A stretch of 64,000 bases of DNA from Streptomyces luteogriseus. GTDB taxonomy: Bacteria > Actinomycetota > Actinomycetes > Streptomycetales > Streptomycetaceae. Location of the stretch: NCBI RefSeq assembly GCF_014205055.1, contig NZ_JACHMS010000001.1, positions 5,270,001 through 5,334,000 of the forward strand, written 5' to 3'. Position 1 is the first letter of the stretch. The number at the start of each line of letters is the position of its first letter. The notes beneath the pieces are model-generated. The model ran no database searches, had not been told where the DNA came from, and worked only from the letters and a program-made list of their open reading frames with translations. Below are positions 8,951-20,100 of this stretch, piece after piece. Made by a program: the position numbers and the translations under genes.

Positions 8951-8999
8951 CCACGGTCTGGGGCAGGGACCACGGTCTCGGTCGGGGCCCACGGTCTCA
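8951..8999. repeat. 19-bp tandem repeat, 2.6 copies
   Basis: CCACGGTCT starts at 8951, 8970 and 8989, an exact 19-bp period with partly diverged spacers. The last, partial copy contains the stop codon of the downstream minus-strand gene (TCA at 8997-8999). It occupies most of the convergent gap between the response regulator and the YcaQ-like gene. Confidence 0.7.
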
Positions 9000-10169
9000 G
9001 CCGAGAAGGCGGGCGAGCTCCTTCGCCAAGGGCTCGCGCAGGTCGGGTGCGTCGACCCGCTCCACGCGGACGTTCGTGCAGTCCACCCAGGTCGCCGCTT
9101 CCGCCAGGGCCTGGGCGACCGCCGGCACGGCCTTCGAGCCGTCGAGCGTGACTTGCTTGGCCACCAGCGTGCGGCCCTCGCGGGCCGGGTCCACGCGGCC
9201 GACGAGACGCCCGCCGGCCAGCACCGGCATCGCGAAGTAGCCGTGCACGCGCTTCTGTTTGGGTACGTAGGCCTCGAGCCGGTGTGTGAAGCCGAAGATC
9301 CGCTCCGTGCGCGCCCGCTCCCAGATCAGGGAGTCGAAGGGGGACAGGAGGGTGGTGCGGTGGCGGCCGCGCGGCGGCGCCTCAAGGGCCGCGGGGTCGG
9401 CCCAGGCCGGCTTGCCCCAGCCCTCGACCGAGACCGGGACCAGACCCGAGTCCGCGATCACCGCGTCGACCTGCTCGCCCTTGAGCCGGTGGTAGTCGGC
9501 GATGTCCGCCCGGGTGCCGACCCCGAGGGAACGGCCCGCCAGGCCGACCAGGCGGCGCAGACACTCGGTGTCGTCCAGATCGTCGTGCAGCAGCTCCTCC
9601 GGGACGGCGCGCTCGGCGAGGTCGTAGAGGCGCTTCCAGCCGCGGCGCTCCACGCAGACCACCTCGCCGTACATCAGGGCGCGTTCGACGGCGACCTTGG
9701 AGCCGGACCAGTCCCACCAGTCGCTCGTCCTCTTCGCGCCGCCCAACTCCGTGGCGGTGAGGGGGCCTTCGGAGCGGAGCTGCTTGATGACCTGGTCGTA
9801 TACGCCATCGGGGAGCTCGTGGTTCCAGTGCGGGCGGTTGCGGTAGGCGCGGCGGCGGAAGGCGAAGTGGGGCCACTCCTCGATGGGGAGGATGCAGGCG
9901 GCGTGGGACCAGTACTCGAAGGAGTGCGTGTCCTGCCAGTAGGCGTCCTCGACCGTCTTGCGGCCCACCGCGCCCAGGCGGGCGTACGGCACGAGTTCGT
10001 GGGAGCGGGCCAGGACCGAGATGGTGTCGAGCTGTATCGCGCCCAGGTGGCGGAGGATGCCACGGACGCCGGAGCGGCGGTCGGGCGCGCCGAGGAAGCC
10101 TTGGGCGCGGAGCGCGATTCTGCGGGCCTCGTCGGCGGTGAGGTCTGCGATGGGGCGCGGGGTGGTCAT
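8997..10169 (-). CDS. YcaQ-like (HTH_42) DNA glycosylase for crosslink/alkyl repair
   Basis: 390-aa winged-helix protein of the HTH_42 superfamily, whose members AlkZ and YcaQ excise bulky or crosslinked bases. The start is the ATG at 10169 (MTTPRPIADLTADEARRIAL); sequence upstream in the frame is Pro/Gly-rich noise. The diagnostic segment LGAIQLDTISVLARSH carries Q46-L47-D48, the Q-aliphatic-D form described for the YcaQ branch, rather than the Q-aliphatic-Q of antibiotic self-resistance AlkZ enzymes. Further family motifs are DWSGSKVAVERALMYGEVV and LLSPFDSLIWERARTERIF. It is convergent with the response regulator. Confidence 0.87.
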   Translation of the reverse strand: MTTPRPIADLTADEARRIALRAQGFLGAPDRRSGVRGILRHLGAIQLDTISVLARSHELVPYARLGAVGRKTVEDAYWQDTHSFEYWSHAACILPIEEWPHFAFRRRAYRNRPHWNHELPDGVYDQVIKQLRSEGPLTATELGGAKRTSDWWDWSGSKVAVERALMYGEVVCVERRGWKRLYDLAERAVPEELLHDDLDDTECLRRLVGLAGRSLGVGTRADIADYHRLKGEQVDAVIADSGLVPVSVEGWGKPAWADPAALEAPPRGRHRTTLLSPFDSLIWERARTERIFGFTHRLEAYVPKQKRVHGYFAMPVLAGGRLVGRVDPAREGRTLVAKQVTLDGSKAVPAVAQALAEAATWVDCTNVRVERVDAPDLREPLAKELARLLG

Positions 10170-10237
10170 GGCCGCAGAGTAGGGGGTGGGACTGACAACG
10201 AGGCGTGACCTGCGAGTCCGTCCGGGCGGCCGGGCGG

Positions 10238-10804
10238 TCAGGGCGCCGGCAGGTACGGCGCCGTCGACGGGAGGCCCAAGTCCGAGGGGAGCAGGGAGCC
10301 CACCCAGGTGTCCCGGCGTACCCCCTTGTTGTTCGTCGCGGAGCGCAGCGTGCCCTCGATCGTGAAGCCCGCCCGTTCCGCCACCGCGCGGGAAGCCCGG
10401 TTGCCGACCTCCGCGCGCCACTCGACGCGGTCCAGCGCGGCGTGGGTGAAGGACCAGCGGCATACGGCGAGGGCGGCCTCGGTGACGTAGCCGTTGGCAC
10501 GGTGCTCCTTCGCGGCCCAGAAACCGATCTCGCCCATGCCCAGGGCGCGCATGGTGATGCCGAGCATGCCCGCCAGCTCCCCGGAGCGCGGGAAGAAGCC
10601 GAAGGTGAACATGGAGCCGTCCGCCCAGCCGTCAGGCGCCAGTTGCTCCGTGAAGCTTCGGGCGTGCTCGCGCAGGTAGGGCGAGGGGATCGTGGTCCAG
10701 CGCCGGATGTCGGGGTCCTGGCAGGCGTCGTACACCGCGTCGGTGTCCCGGGGGTCGACGGTGCGCAGCAGGAGACGGTCCGTGGTGAGGGTGACGGGGT
10801 CCAT
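10238..10804 (-). CDS. GNAT acetyltransferase, RimJ/RimL type
   Basis: 188-aa N-acetyltransferase. It opens with the strand typical of RimJ/L enzymes (LTTDRLLLRTVDPRD), has a central beta strand with GEIGFWAAKEHRANGYVTEA, where RANGYV is the acetyl-CoA pyrophosphate loop, and a later N-x-x-S-x-x-V-A-E-R-A-G-F segment (NRASRAVAERAGF). ATG at 10804. The substrate is unknown; relatives acetylate ribosomal proteins, amino sugars or small amines. It lies upstream of the YcaQ-like gene with a 68-bp gap and may share its transcript, and it is divergent from secA. Confidence 0.85.
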   Translation of the reverse strand: MDPVTLTTDRLLLRTVDPRDTDAVYDACQDPDIRRWTTIPSPYLREHARSFTEQLAPDGWADGSMFTFGFFPRSGELAGMLGITMRALGMGEIGFWAAKEHRANGYVTEAALAVCRWSFTHAALDRVEWRAEVGNRASRAVAERAGFTIEGTLRSATNNKGVRRDTWVGSLLPSDLGLPSTAPYLPAP

Positions 10805-11010
10805 CGGCCGATTCTGCTCGGAGGCCGTTCGCGATGCCAGATGTTTGCCGTCGGTGAAGTGGTGGTCACGCGTTGTGCAATTCGGTGGAGAGGTGCGGCA
10901 CTATCCGAGGGGGCCGCACGTTGTCCCCTTTGAAGCAGACGTGAATCAGAATTGAAGCAGCGGACGGTCGCCGTCACGGCAGGCCCTCCCGGCGCGGTGG
11001 GGTCCTCGCA

Positions 11011-11016
11011 TACGAT
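11011..11016 (+). promoter_or_regulatory. Possible -10 element for secA
   Basis: TACGAT lies about 70 bases before the secA start in the 280-bp divergent gap (10805-11084) shared with the GNAT gene. No clear -35 partner is visible, so this is tentative. Confidence 0.25.
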
Positions 11017-11084
11017 GGCCGTTGCTCAGTAAGTCAAGTGGTAACCGACCGTCCCAGGCCCGACCGGCAAGGAGACCAACCCCC

Positions 11085-13931
<2,847 letters not shown>

Positions 13932-13957
13932 CGGTTGCCGAGGCGCCGTAGCGGCTC

Positions 13958-13991
13958 GAGGGGCCGGACACCTGAGGGTGTCCGGCCCCTC
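13958..13991. terminator. Bidirectional terminator between secA and the Rv3235-family gene
   Basis: GAGGGGCCGGACACC (13958-13972) pairs over all 15 bases with 13977-13991 around a TGAG loop. It sits in the 73-bp convergent gap and can serve both genes. Confidence 0.85.
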
Positions 13992-14004
13992 CGCTTTGCG
14001 CGGC

Positions 14005-15156
14005 TCAGTCGGACTCGGGGCGGGGCGGGCGGGGGCCGAGCTCCACCGCCGTGCAGCGCCAGCGGAGGTCCTGGCCGAGTTCCAGACGGAAGGCCATGGC
14101 GCGCAGCCGATCGCCGGCGCCGATGCGTGCGAAGGCCTCGATGGCGCCCGGGCGGGGTTCGTAGTAGCCGATGTCGCGGACGACGGGGCGGGCGCCGCGG
14201 GTGCGCAGGGGGCCGCGTTCGGCCAGCCACGCCAGTTCGTCGTAGGCGCGGCCGCGGGTGTGGCGGAGCATCGAGTGGACGGGGCGGTGGCCGCTCAGGA
14301 CGGCGACGAGGAGGTCGGCGAAGAGGTCGGTCGGCAGGGGCTGGGGGATCGCCGTGTGCCGGGTCCCTTGGGGTGGGACGCGCGAAGCGGCTTCGGTGGA
14401 GGCGGAGGCCGCGGCGGTGGCGTCCGTGCGCGGCGCCGGGTGGGTGGTTGTTCCCGCGGCCCTGCGGGCGGCTGTGCGGGTCGCGGAGAGGGACGGCGGG
14501 CGAGTGTCCGCGGGACGGGTACGAGAGGCCCTGGCGCGGCCGGAGGCCGGTGGACGGCCGCCCGCAGCCGGAGGCCGGGAACGCCCGCTGCCGGGGGAAC
14601 GCGGGGGCGCGGCGCCGGCGGCGGCGACGAACGGTGCGGGTCCGGAGCCGACGGGGGTGGGGAGTGCGGGTCCGGTGCCGGCGGGCGTGGGTGGTGCGGC
14701 GTTCGCCGGGGTGCGGCGTGGGGTGCTCGCGGGAGCGTGTGGAGTGCTGTGGCTCGGGGCGTCGGGTGCGGTGCCGCCGAGAGCGCCGGATGGGGTGCTC
14801 GCGAGTGGGCGGGGTGCTGTGTTGCCGGGGGCGCGGGGTGTGGTGCTCGCAGCCGGTTGGGGTGCTGCGCCGTCCGGGGTGCGGGGTGTCGCGCTGCCGG
14901 GGGTGCCGGACGCGGTACTCGCAGGTCGGCGGGGCGCTGCGCTGCTGGGGGTGGTGTTCGCGGACGTGTGGGATGTGGTGCTCACCGGACGGGCTGAGGT
15001 GGTGCCGCCGGGGTCGGGTGTGGTGTCGGTGGATGCGCGGGGCGTGGTGCTCGCGGGCGGGTGGGGCGACGGGGGCGTGGTGGGGGCTTGGGTGGTGCGG
15101 CGGGTCGGGGGGTGGGTGGTCGGGCGGTGCCGGGTCCTGGTCATGACCTTGTGCAT
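14005..15156 (-). CDS. Rv3235-family protein with long disordered N-terminus
   Basis: 383-aa protein of unknown function. Only the last 95 residues look folded: they contain LFADLLVAVLSGHRPVHSML, GRAYDELAWLAERG and RLRAMAFRLELGQDLRWRC, matching the actinobacterial Rv3235/DUF6459 family that lies beside secA in many genomes. The preceding 290 residues are Pro/Thr/Ala/Ser repeats. I chose ATG 15156 (MHKVMTRTRHRPTTHPPTRR), with GGGGA upstream; an upstream ATG at 15282 is the alternative. Long open frames also exist on the other strand here because of composition, but synteny and the folded C-terminus support this one. The N-terminal boundary is uncertain. Confidence 0.75.
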   Translation of the reverse strand: MHKVMTRTRHRPTTHPPTRRTTQAPTTPPSPHPPASTTPRASTDTTPDPGGTTSARPVSTTSHTSANTTPSSAAPRRPASTASGTPGSATPRTPDGAAPQPAASTTPRAPGNTAPRPLASTPSGALGGTAPDAPSHSTPHAPASTPRRTPANAAPPTPAGTGPALPTPVGSGPAPFVAAAGAAPPRSPGSGRSRPPAAGGRPPASGRARASRTRPADTRPPSLSATRTAARRAAGTTTHPAPRTDATAAASASTEAASRVPPQGTRHTAIPQPLPTDLFADLLVAVLSGHRPVHSMLRHTRGRAYDELAWLAERGPLRTRGARPVVRDIGYYEPRPGAIEAFARIGAGDRLRAMAFRLELGQDLRWRCTAVELGPRPPRPESD

Positions 15157-15467
15157 GGGGGTCCCCGTTTCGTGGGCCCGGTGGATACCGGGGAGTAACT
15201 TCGGGTCGCTGATCTTGTACGGGGCCGATGGGGACCGCGGCAAGCGAGCGGGGGGCCGCGTCGCGGGCGCCGGAATGTTCACCTATCCGGGTGATATCGG
15301 AGGGATGGGGCCCGTAGGTGCGGGGGTGTGCCGGGTGAATTCCGGGCGCGAAGTGGACGCGTCCGGCGTCCCGGGGCGGGACTCGAAAGGGGACGCCCCG
15401 CACGTATCCTGAAGGTCCTCCGGAGCTCTCCGGGGCCCTCCGACCACGACCACGAAAGCGGCCAGCC
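15157..15467. other. Divergent intergenic region, Rv3235-family gene / DUF6912 gene
   Basis: 311 bases that must hold both promoters. TATCCT at 15405-15410 is a candidate -10 for the rightward gene, without a clear -35. I see no RNA element or gene. Confidence 0.35.
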
Positions 15468-15983
15468 ATGCGTGTCTACGTGCCCCTGACCCTCCCCGGT
15501 CTCGCCGAGGCGTACAAGACGGGTCAGCTGGGAGCCGATGCGTTCGTCGCCTACGCCGTGACGCCCGGGCTGCGCGAGTGGTACGCCTCCGACGACATCG
15601 AGGAACTGGAGTACGCGGCGCTCGGCCGGGCCGCCCTGGCCTCGCTGCGTCTGCTGGCGGCCGAGCCTGCGGCCCCGCGGCGCCGGGTCGTGATCGCCGT
15701 CGACGTGGCCGACCGGGCCGCGACCGCGGATCCCGGCCAGGTGCTCGACCCTGCGGAGCCGGGAGAGGTGCGGGTCGCGGGTCCGGTGCCGTTGGGCAAG
15801 GCCGCGTCCGTGCACGTCGACGCGGCGGACGCGCAGGCCCGGGTGACGGCGGCCGCCGAGGCCCTGCCGGCGGCGGATCGCGGGGACGACGACGCGCAGT
15901 CCGTCGTGGACGGGGCGGAGGACCACGAGCTGCTGTGGTTCGCCACACAGGAGATCGCGAACCTGGTGGGACGCGGGGTCTGA
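15468..15983 (+). CDS. DUF6912 family protein (conserved actinobacterial)
   Basis: 171-aa cytoplasmic protein of unknown function. It begins MRVYVPLTLPGLAEAYKTGQ and continues with LREWYASDDIEELEYAALGRAA, which I recognise as the conserved DUF6912 pattern found next to secA and HAD genes in streptomycetes. No membrane segment, signal peptide or catalytic motif is evident; it ends with ELLWFATQEIANLV. ATG at 15468. The HAD hydrolase follows after 69 bases and could be co-transcribed. Confidence 0.8.
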   Translation: MRVYVPLTLPGLAEAYKTGQLGADAFVAYAVTPGLREWYASDDIEELEYAALGRAALASLRLLAAEPAAPRRRVVIAVDVADRAATADPGQVLDPAEPGEVRVAGPVPLGKAASVHVDAADAQARVTAAAEALPAADRGDDDAQSVVDGAEDHELLWFATQEIANLVGRGV

Positions 15984-16052
15984 ACCGGCCGCGGGGGGCG
16001 CGTTGAGGCGCCGTTCTCTTGATTGTCAGTGGAGCCGGGTACGTTTTTGGGC

Positions 16053-16718
16053 ATGGGGATGAAGACGGGCGCGCACATCGTCTGGGACTGGAACGGGACG
16101 CTGTTCCACGACATCGACGCGATCATCGGGGCGACGAACGCGGCCTTCGCCGAGCTGGGGCTGGAGCCGCTGACGCTGGAGAAGTACCGGGAGCTGTACT
16201 GCGTACCGGTGCCGAAGTTCTACGAGCGGCTGATGGGGCGGCTGCCGACCGAGGCCGAGTGGGAGGCCATGGACGACATCTTCCACCGCTACTACGCCGA
16301 GCACCGGACGGCGTGCGGGCTGACGACGGGGGCCGTGGAGCTGCTGGCCGGGTGGCGCTCGGCGGGGCGCAGCCAGTCGATCCTGAGCATGTACGTGCAC
16401 GAGGAGCTGGTTCCGCTGGTGCGCGGGTTCGGCATCGAGCCCCACTTCATACGGGTCGACGGGCGGACCGGGCCGTCGGGGGGCAGCAAGGCCGAGCACA
16501 TGGTGCGGCACCTGGCGTCGCTGAGCGACGTGGCGCCGGAGCGGACCGTGGTGATCGGGGACGCGGCGGACGACGCGGTGGCCGCGCTGCACGTGGGGGC
16601 CCGGGCCGTGCTGTACACCGGCGGCTCACACAGCCGGGTGAGTCTGGAAACCGTCGGTGTTCCTGTCGTGGACACGCTTGAGGAAGCGGTTGCCGAGGCG
16701 GAGCGGCTCGCGGCCTGA
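16053..16718 (+). CDS. HAD-superfamily hydrolase
   Basis: 221-aa haloacid-dehalogenase-fold protein, probably a small-molecule phosphatase. Motif I is WDWNGTLFHD: Asp12 is the nucleophile, but the usual acid/base Asp two residues later is Asn14. Motif II is the LSMYV region, motif III the Lys in GSKAEHM, and motif IV VVIGDAADD. ATG 16053 (MGMKTG) or ATG 16059 are both possible; a TTG at 16023 only extends the frame. The Asn substitution is seen in some Streptomyces relatives and may reduce phosphatase turnover. The substrate is unknown. Confidence 0.82.
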   Translation: MGMKTGAHIVWDWNGTLFHDIDAIIGATNAAFAELGLEPLTLEKYRELYCVPVPKFYERLMGRLPTEAEWEAMDDIFHRYYAEHRTACGLTTGAVELLAGWRSAGRSQSILSMYVHEELVPLVRGFGIEPHFIRVDGRTGPSGGSKAEHMVRHLASLSDVAPERTVVIGDAADDAVAALHVGARAVLYTGGSHSRVSLETVGVPVVDTLEEAVAEAERLAA

Positions 16719-17176
16719 GGGGCGCACCTGATCGAAACCCGTAGCGACACTGTGCAGAACGTCAAACTTCCAGGGCTGGTTTTGTACACATACGGCTCAT
16801 GACGGAGCCCCTGCAAGGAGCGATAGCCTTGGTGGCGTGATCAGCGCGATAGTTCGCGGGGACGTCGTCGTCCCTGCCCTGCGCCCGGAGAGCACGGACG
16901 ACATCCGTGACCGGGCGGCGGTCGCTGGTCTTCGCGGGCGGGACGTGGCATCGAGGACTCCCGGGACCCCGAGCATCACCAGGATCCGGGCGTCGCAGAG
17001 AGCAGCGTCACACCGGTGGAGCAGCTCAAGAATGGCTCAGACACCCCCGCTCATCTCGCCTTGCGGCATAGCGTCGGAACAGACCGGATACCCCGTGTCA
17101 CGACGTGAGGTCGTAAGCGCAGAGGCCGTACTTCCTTCTACGTCACGCAACGGCGCGCGACAGGAGCCAGAGGACA
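16719..17176. other. 458-bp region upstream of NAD-GDH
   Basis: No confident gene. A GTG-initiated frame from 16837 (VISAIVRGDVVVPALRPE) has good codon bias for about 45 codons, then deteriorates and overlaps the next gene by 62 bases. It may be a remnant, a short leader ORF or chance. AAGGAG at 16815-16820 is too far from that GTG for efficient use. The segment most likely carries the gdh promoter and leader. Confidence 0.35.
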
Positions 17177-20100
17177 ATGCAGACCAAGCTGGACGAAGCC
17201 AAGGCCGAGTTGCTCGAGAGGGCCGCCCGGGTAGCTGAGAACAGCCCGGTCGGGGGGCACCTACCGACCGGGTCGACGGGCGAGGAGACCCCAGACGCCC
17301 AGAAGGCCCCGGACCGAGAGACCCTCCTCACGTTCCTCCAGCGCTACTACCTGCACACGGCCCCGGAGGACCTCACCGACCGCGACCCGGTCGATGTCTT
17401 CGGAGCTGCCGTATCGCACTACCGGCTGGCCGAGAACCGCCCGCAGGGCACCGCGAACGTGCGGGTGCACACCCCGACGGTGGAAGAGAACGGGTGGACC
17501 TGCAGCCACTCCGTGGTCGAGGTCGTCACCGACGACATGCCCTTCCTCGTCGACTCCGTCACCAATGAGCTGACGCGTCAGGGGCGTGGGATCCACGTCG
17601 TCATCCACCCCCAGTTCGTCGTGCGGCGCGACGTCACCGGCAAGCTCATCGAGGTGCTGTCGACCCCGGCCACCGGCGACCTTCCGCACGACGCGCACGT
17701 CGAGTCCTGGATCCACGTCGAGATGGACCGCGAGACCGACCGGGCCGATCTGAAGCAGATCACCGCCGACCTGCTGCGTGTGCTGTCCGACGCCCGTGAG
17801 GCCGTCGAGGACTGGGGCAAGATGCGCGAGGCGGCGATCCGGCTGGCGGAGGGGCTGCCGGACGAGTCCATCCCCGCCGACCTGCCCGGACCTCAGGTCG
17901 AGGAGGCCCGCGAGCTGCTGCGCTGGCTCGCCGACGACCACTTCACCTTCCTCGGCTACCGCGAGTACCAGCTGCGCGACGACGACTCGCTGGCCGCCGT
18001 GCCCGGCACCGGGCTCGGCATACTGCGCGCGGACCCGCAGCACGCCGATGAGGAGAGCCACCCGGTCAGCCCGTCGTTCGAGCGGCTGCCCGCCGACGCC
18101 CGGGCCAAGGCGCGCGAGCACAAGCTGCTCGTGCTGACCAAGGCGAACAGCCGGGCGACCGTGCACCGGCCGTCGTACCTGGACTACATCGGCGTCAAGA
18201 AGTTCGACGCCGACGGCAACGTCATCGGAGAGCGCCGCTTCCTCGGGCTGTTCTCCTCCGCCGCCTACACCGAGTCCGTGCGCCGGGTCCCGGTCATCCG
18301 GCGCAAGGTCGAGGAGGTCCTGGAGAGCGCCGGGTTCTCGCCCAACAGCCACGACGGCCGCGACCTGACGCAGATCCTGGAGACGTACCCGCGCGACGAG
18401 CTCTTCCAGACCCCGGCCGACGAGCTGCGGGCCATCGTCACCTCCGTCCTCTACCTCCAGGAGCGCAGGCGCCTCAGGCTCTACCTGCGCCAGGACGAGT
18501 ACGGGCGCTACTACTCCGCCCTCGTCTACCTCCCGCGCGACCGCTACACCACGGCCGTACGCCTCAGGATCATCGAGATCCTCAAGGAGGAACTGGGCGG
18601 CATCAGCGTCGACTTCACGGCCTGGAACACCGAGTCGATCCTGTCCCGGCTGCACTTCGTGGTGCGCGTCCCGCAGGGCACCGAACTGCCGGAGCTGTCC
18701 GACTCCGACAAGGAGCGCATCGAGGCCCGGCTGGTGGAGGCCGCCCGCTCCTGGGAGGACGCCTTCGCCGAGGCGCTCAACGCCGAGCTCGGCGAGGAGC
18801 ACGCGGCCGAGGCGATGCGCCGGTACGCGCACGCCTTCCCCGAGGGCTACAAGGCCGACCACAACCCGCGGGCCGCGGTAGCCGACCTCGTCCACCTCGA
18901 GCAGCTCAACGCCGAGGAGGGCGAGGACTTCGCGCTCAGCCTGTACGAGCCGGTGGGCGCCGCCCCCGAGGAGCGCCGCTTCAAGATCTACCGCACGGGC
19001 GACGCGATCTCCCTCTCGGCCGTCCTGCCGGTCCTCAACCGGCTCGGTGTCGAGGTCGTCGACGAGCGGCCGTACGAACTGCGCTGCTCGGACCGCAGCG
19101 TGGCCTGGATCTACGACTTCGGTCTGCGCATGCCCCGCGCGAACGGCGGCGGGGACCACTTCGGCGACGATGCCCGCGAGCGCTTCCAGGACGCCTTCGC
19201 CGCCACCTGGACCGGCAAGGCCGAGAACGACGGCTTCAACGCCCTCGTCCTGAGCGCCGGGCTGACCTGGCGCCAGGCCGTGGTGCTGCGCGCGTACGCC
19301 AAGTACCTGCGCCAGGCGGCGTCGACGTTCAGCCAGGACTACATGGAGGACACCCTCCGCAACAACGTCCACACCACCCGCCTGCTCGTCTCCCTGTTCG
19401 AGGCGCGGATGTCGCCCGACCGGCAGCGCGCGGGGTACGAGATCGTGGACGCGCTGCTGGAGGAGGTCGACGCGGCCCTCGACCAGGTGGCCTCGCTCGA
19501 CGAGGACCGGATCCTCAGGTCCTTCCTGACGGTCATCAAGGCGACGCTGCGGACCAACTTCTTCCAGGAGGCCGCGGGCGGCAGGCCGCACGACTACGTC
19601 TCCATGAAGTTCGACCCGCAGGCCATCCCCGACCTGCCGGCGCCCCGCCCGGCGTTCGAGATCTGGGTGTACTCGCCGCGTGTCGAGGGTGTGCACCTGC
19701 GCTTCGGCAAGGTCGCACGTGGTGGCCTGCGCTGGTCCGACCGGCGTGAGGACTTCCGCACCGAGATCCTCGGCCTGGTCAAGGCGCAGATGGTGAAGAA
19801 CACCGTCATCGTGCCGGTCGGCGCCAAGGGCGGGTTCGTCGCCAAGCAGCTGCCCGACCCGTCCGTGGACCGGGACGCGTGGCTCGCCGAAGGTGTCGCC
19901 AGCTACAAGACGTTCATCTCGGCGCTGCTCGACATCACCGACAACATGGTCGCCGGCGAGGTCGTGCCCCCGGCGGACGTCGTCCGGCACGACGAGGACG
20001 ACACCTACCTCGTCGTCGCCGCCGACAAGGGCACCGCGACCTTCTCCGACATCGCCAACGGGGTCGCCGAGAACTACAACTTCTGGCTCGGTGACGCCTT

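Noticed and set aside
13978..15412. Long plus-strand frames across the Rv3235-family gene
   Set aside because: Translations are Gly/Arg/Val-rich without a domain; the minus frame has the conserved C-terminal domain and synteny with secA.
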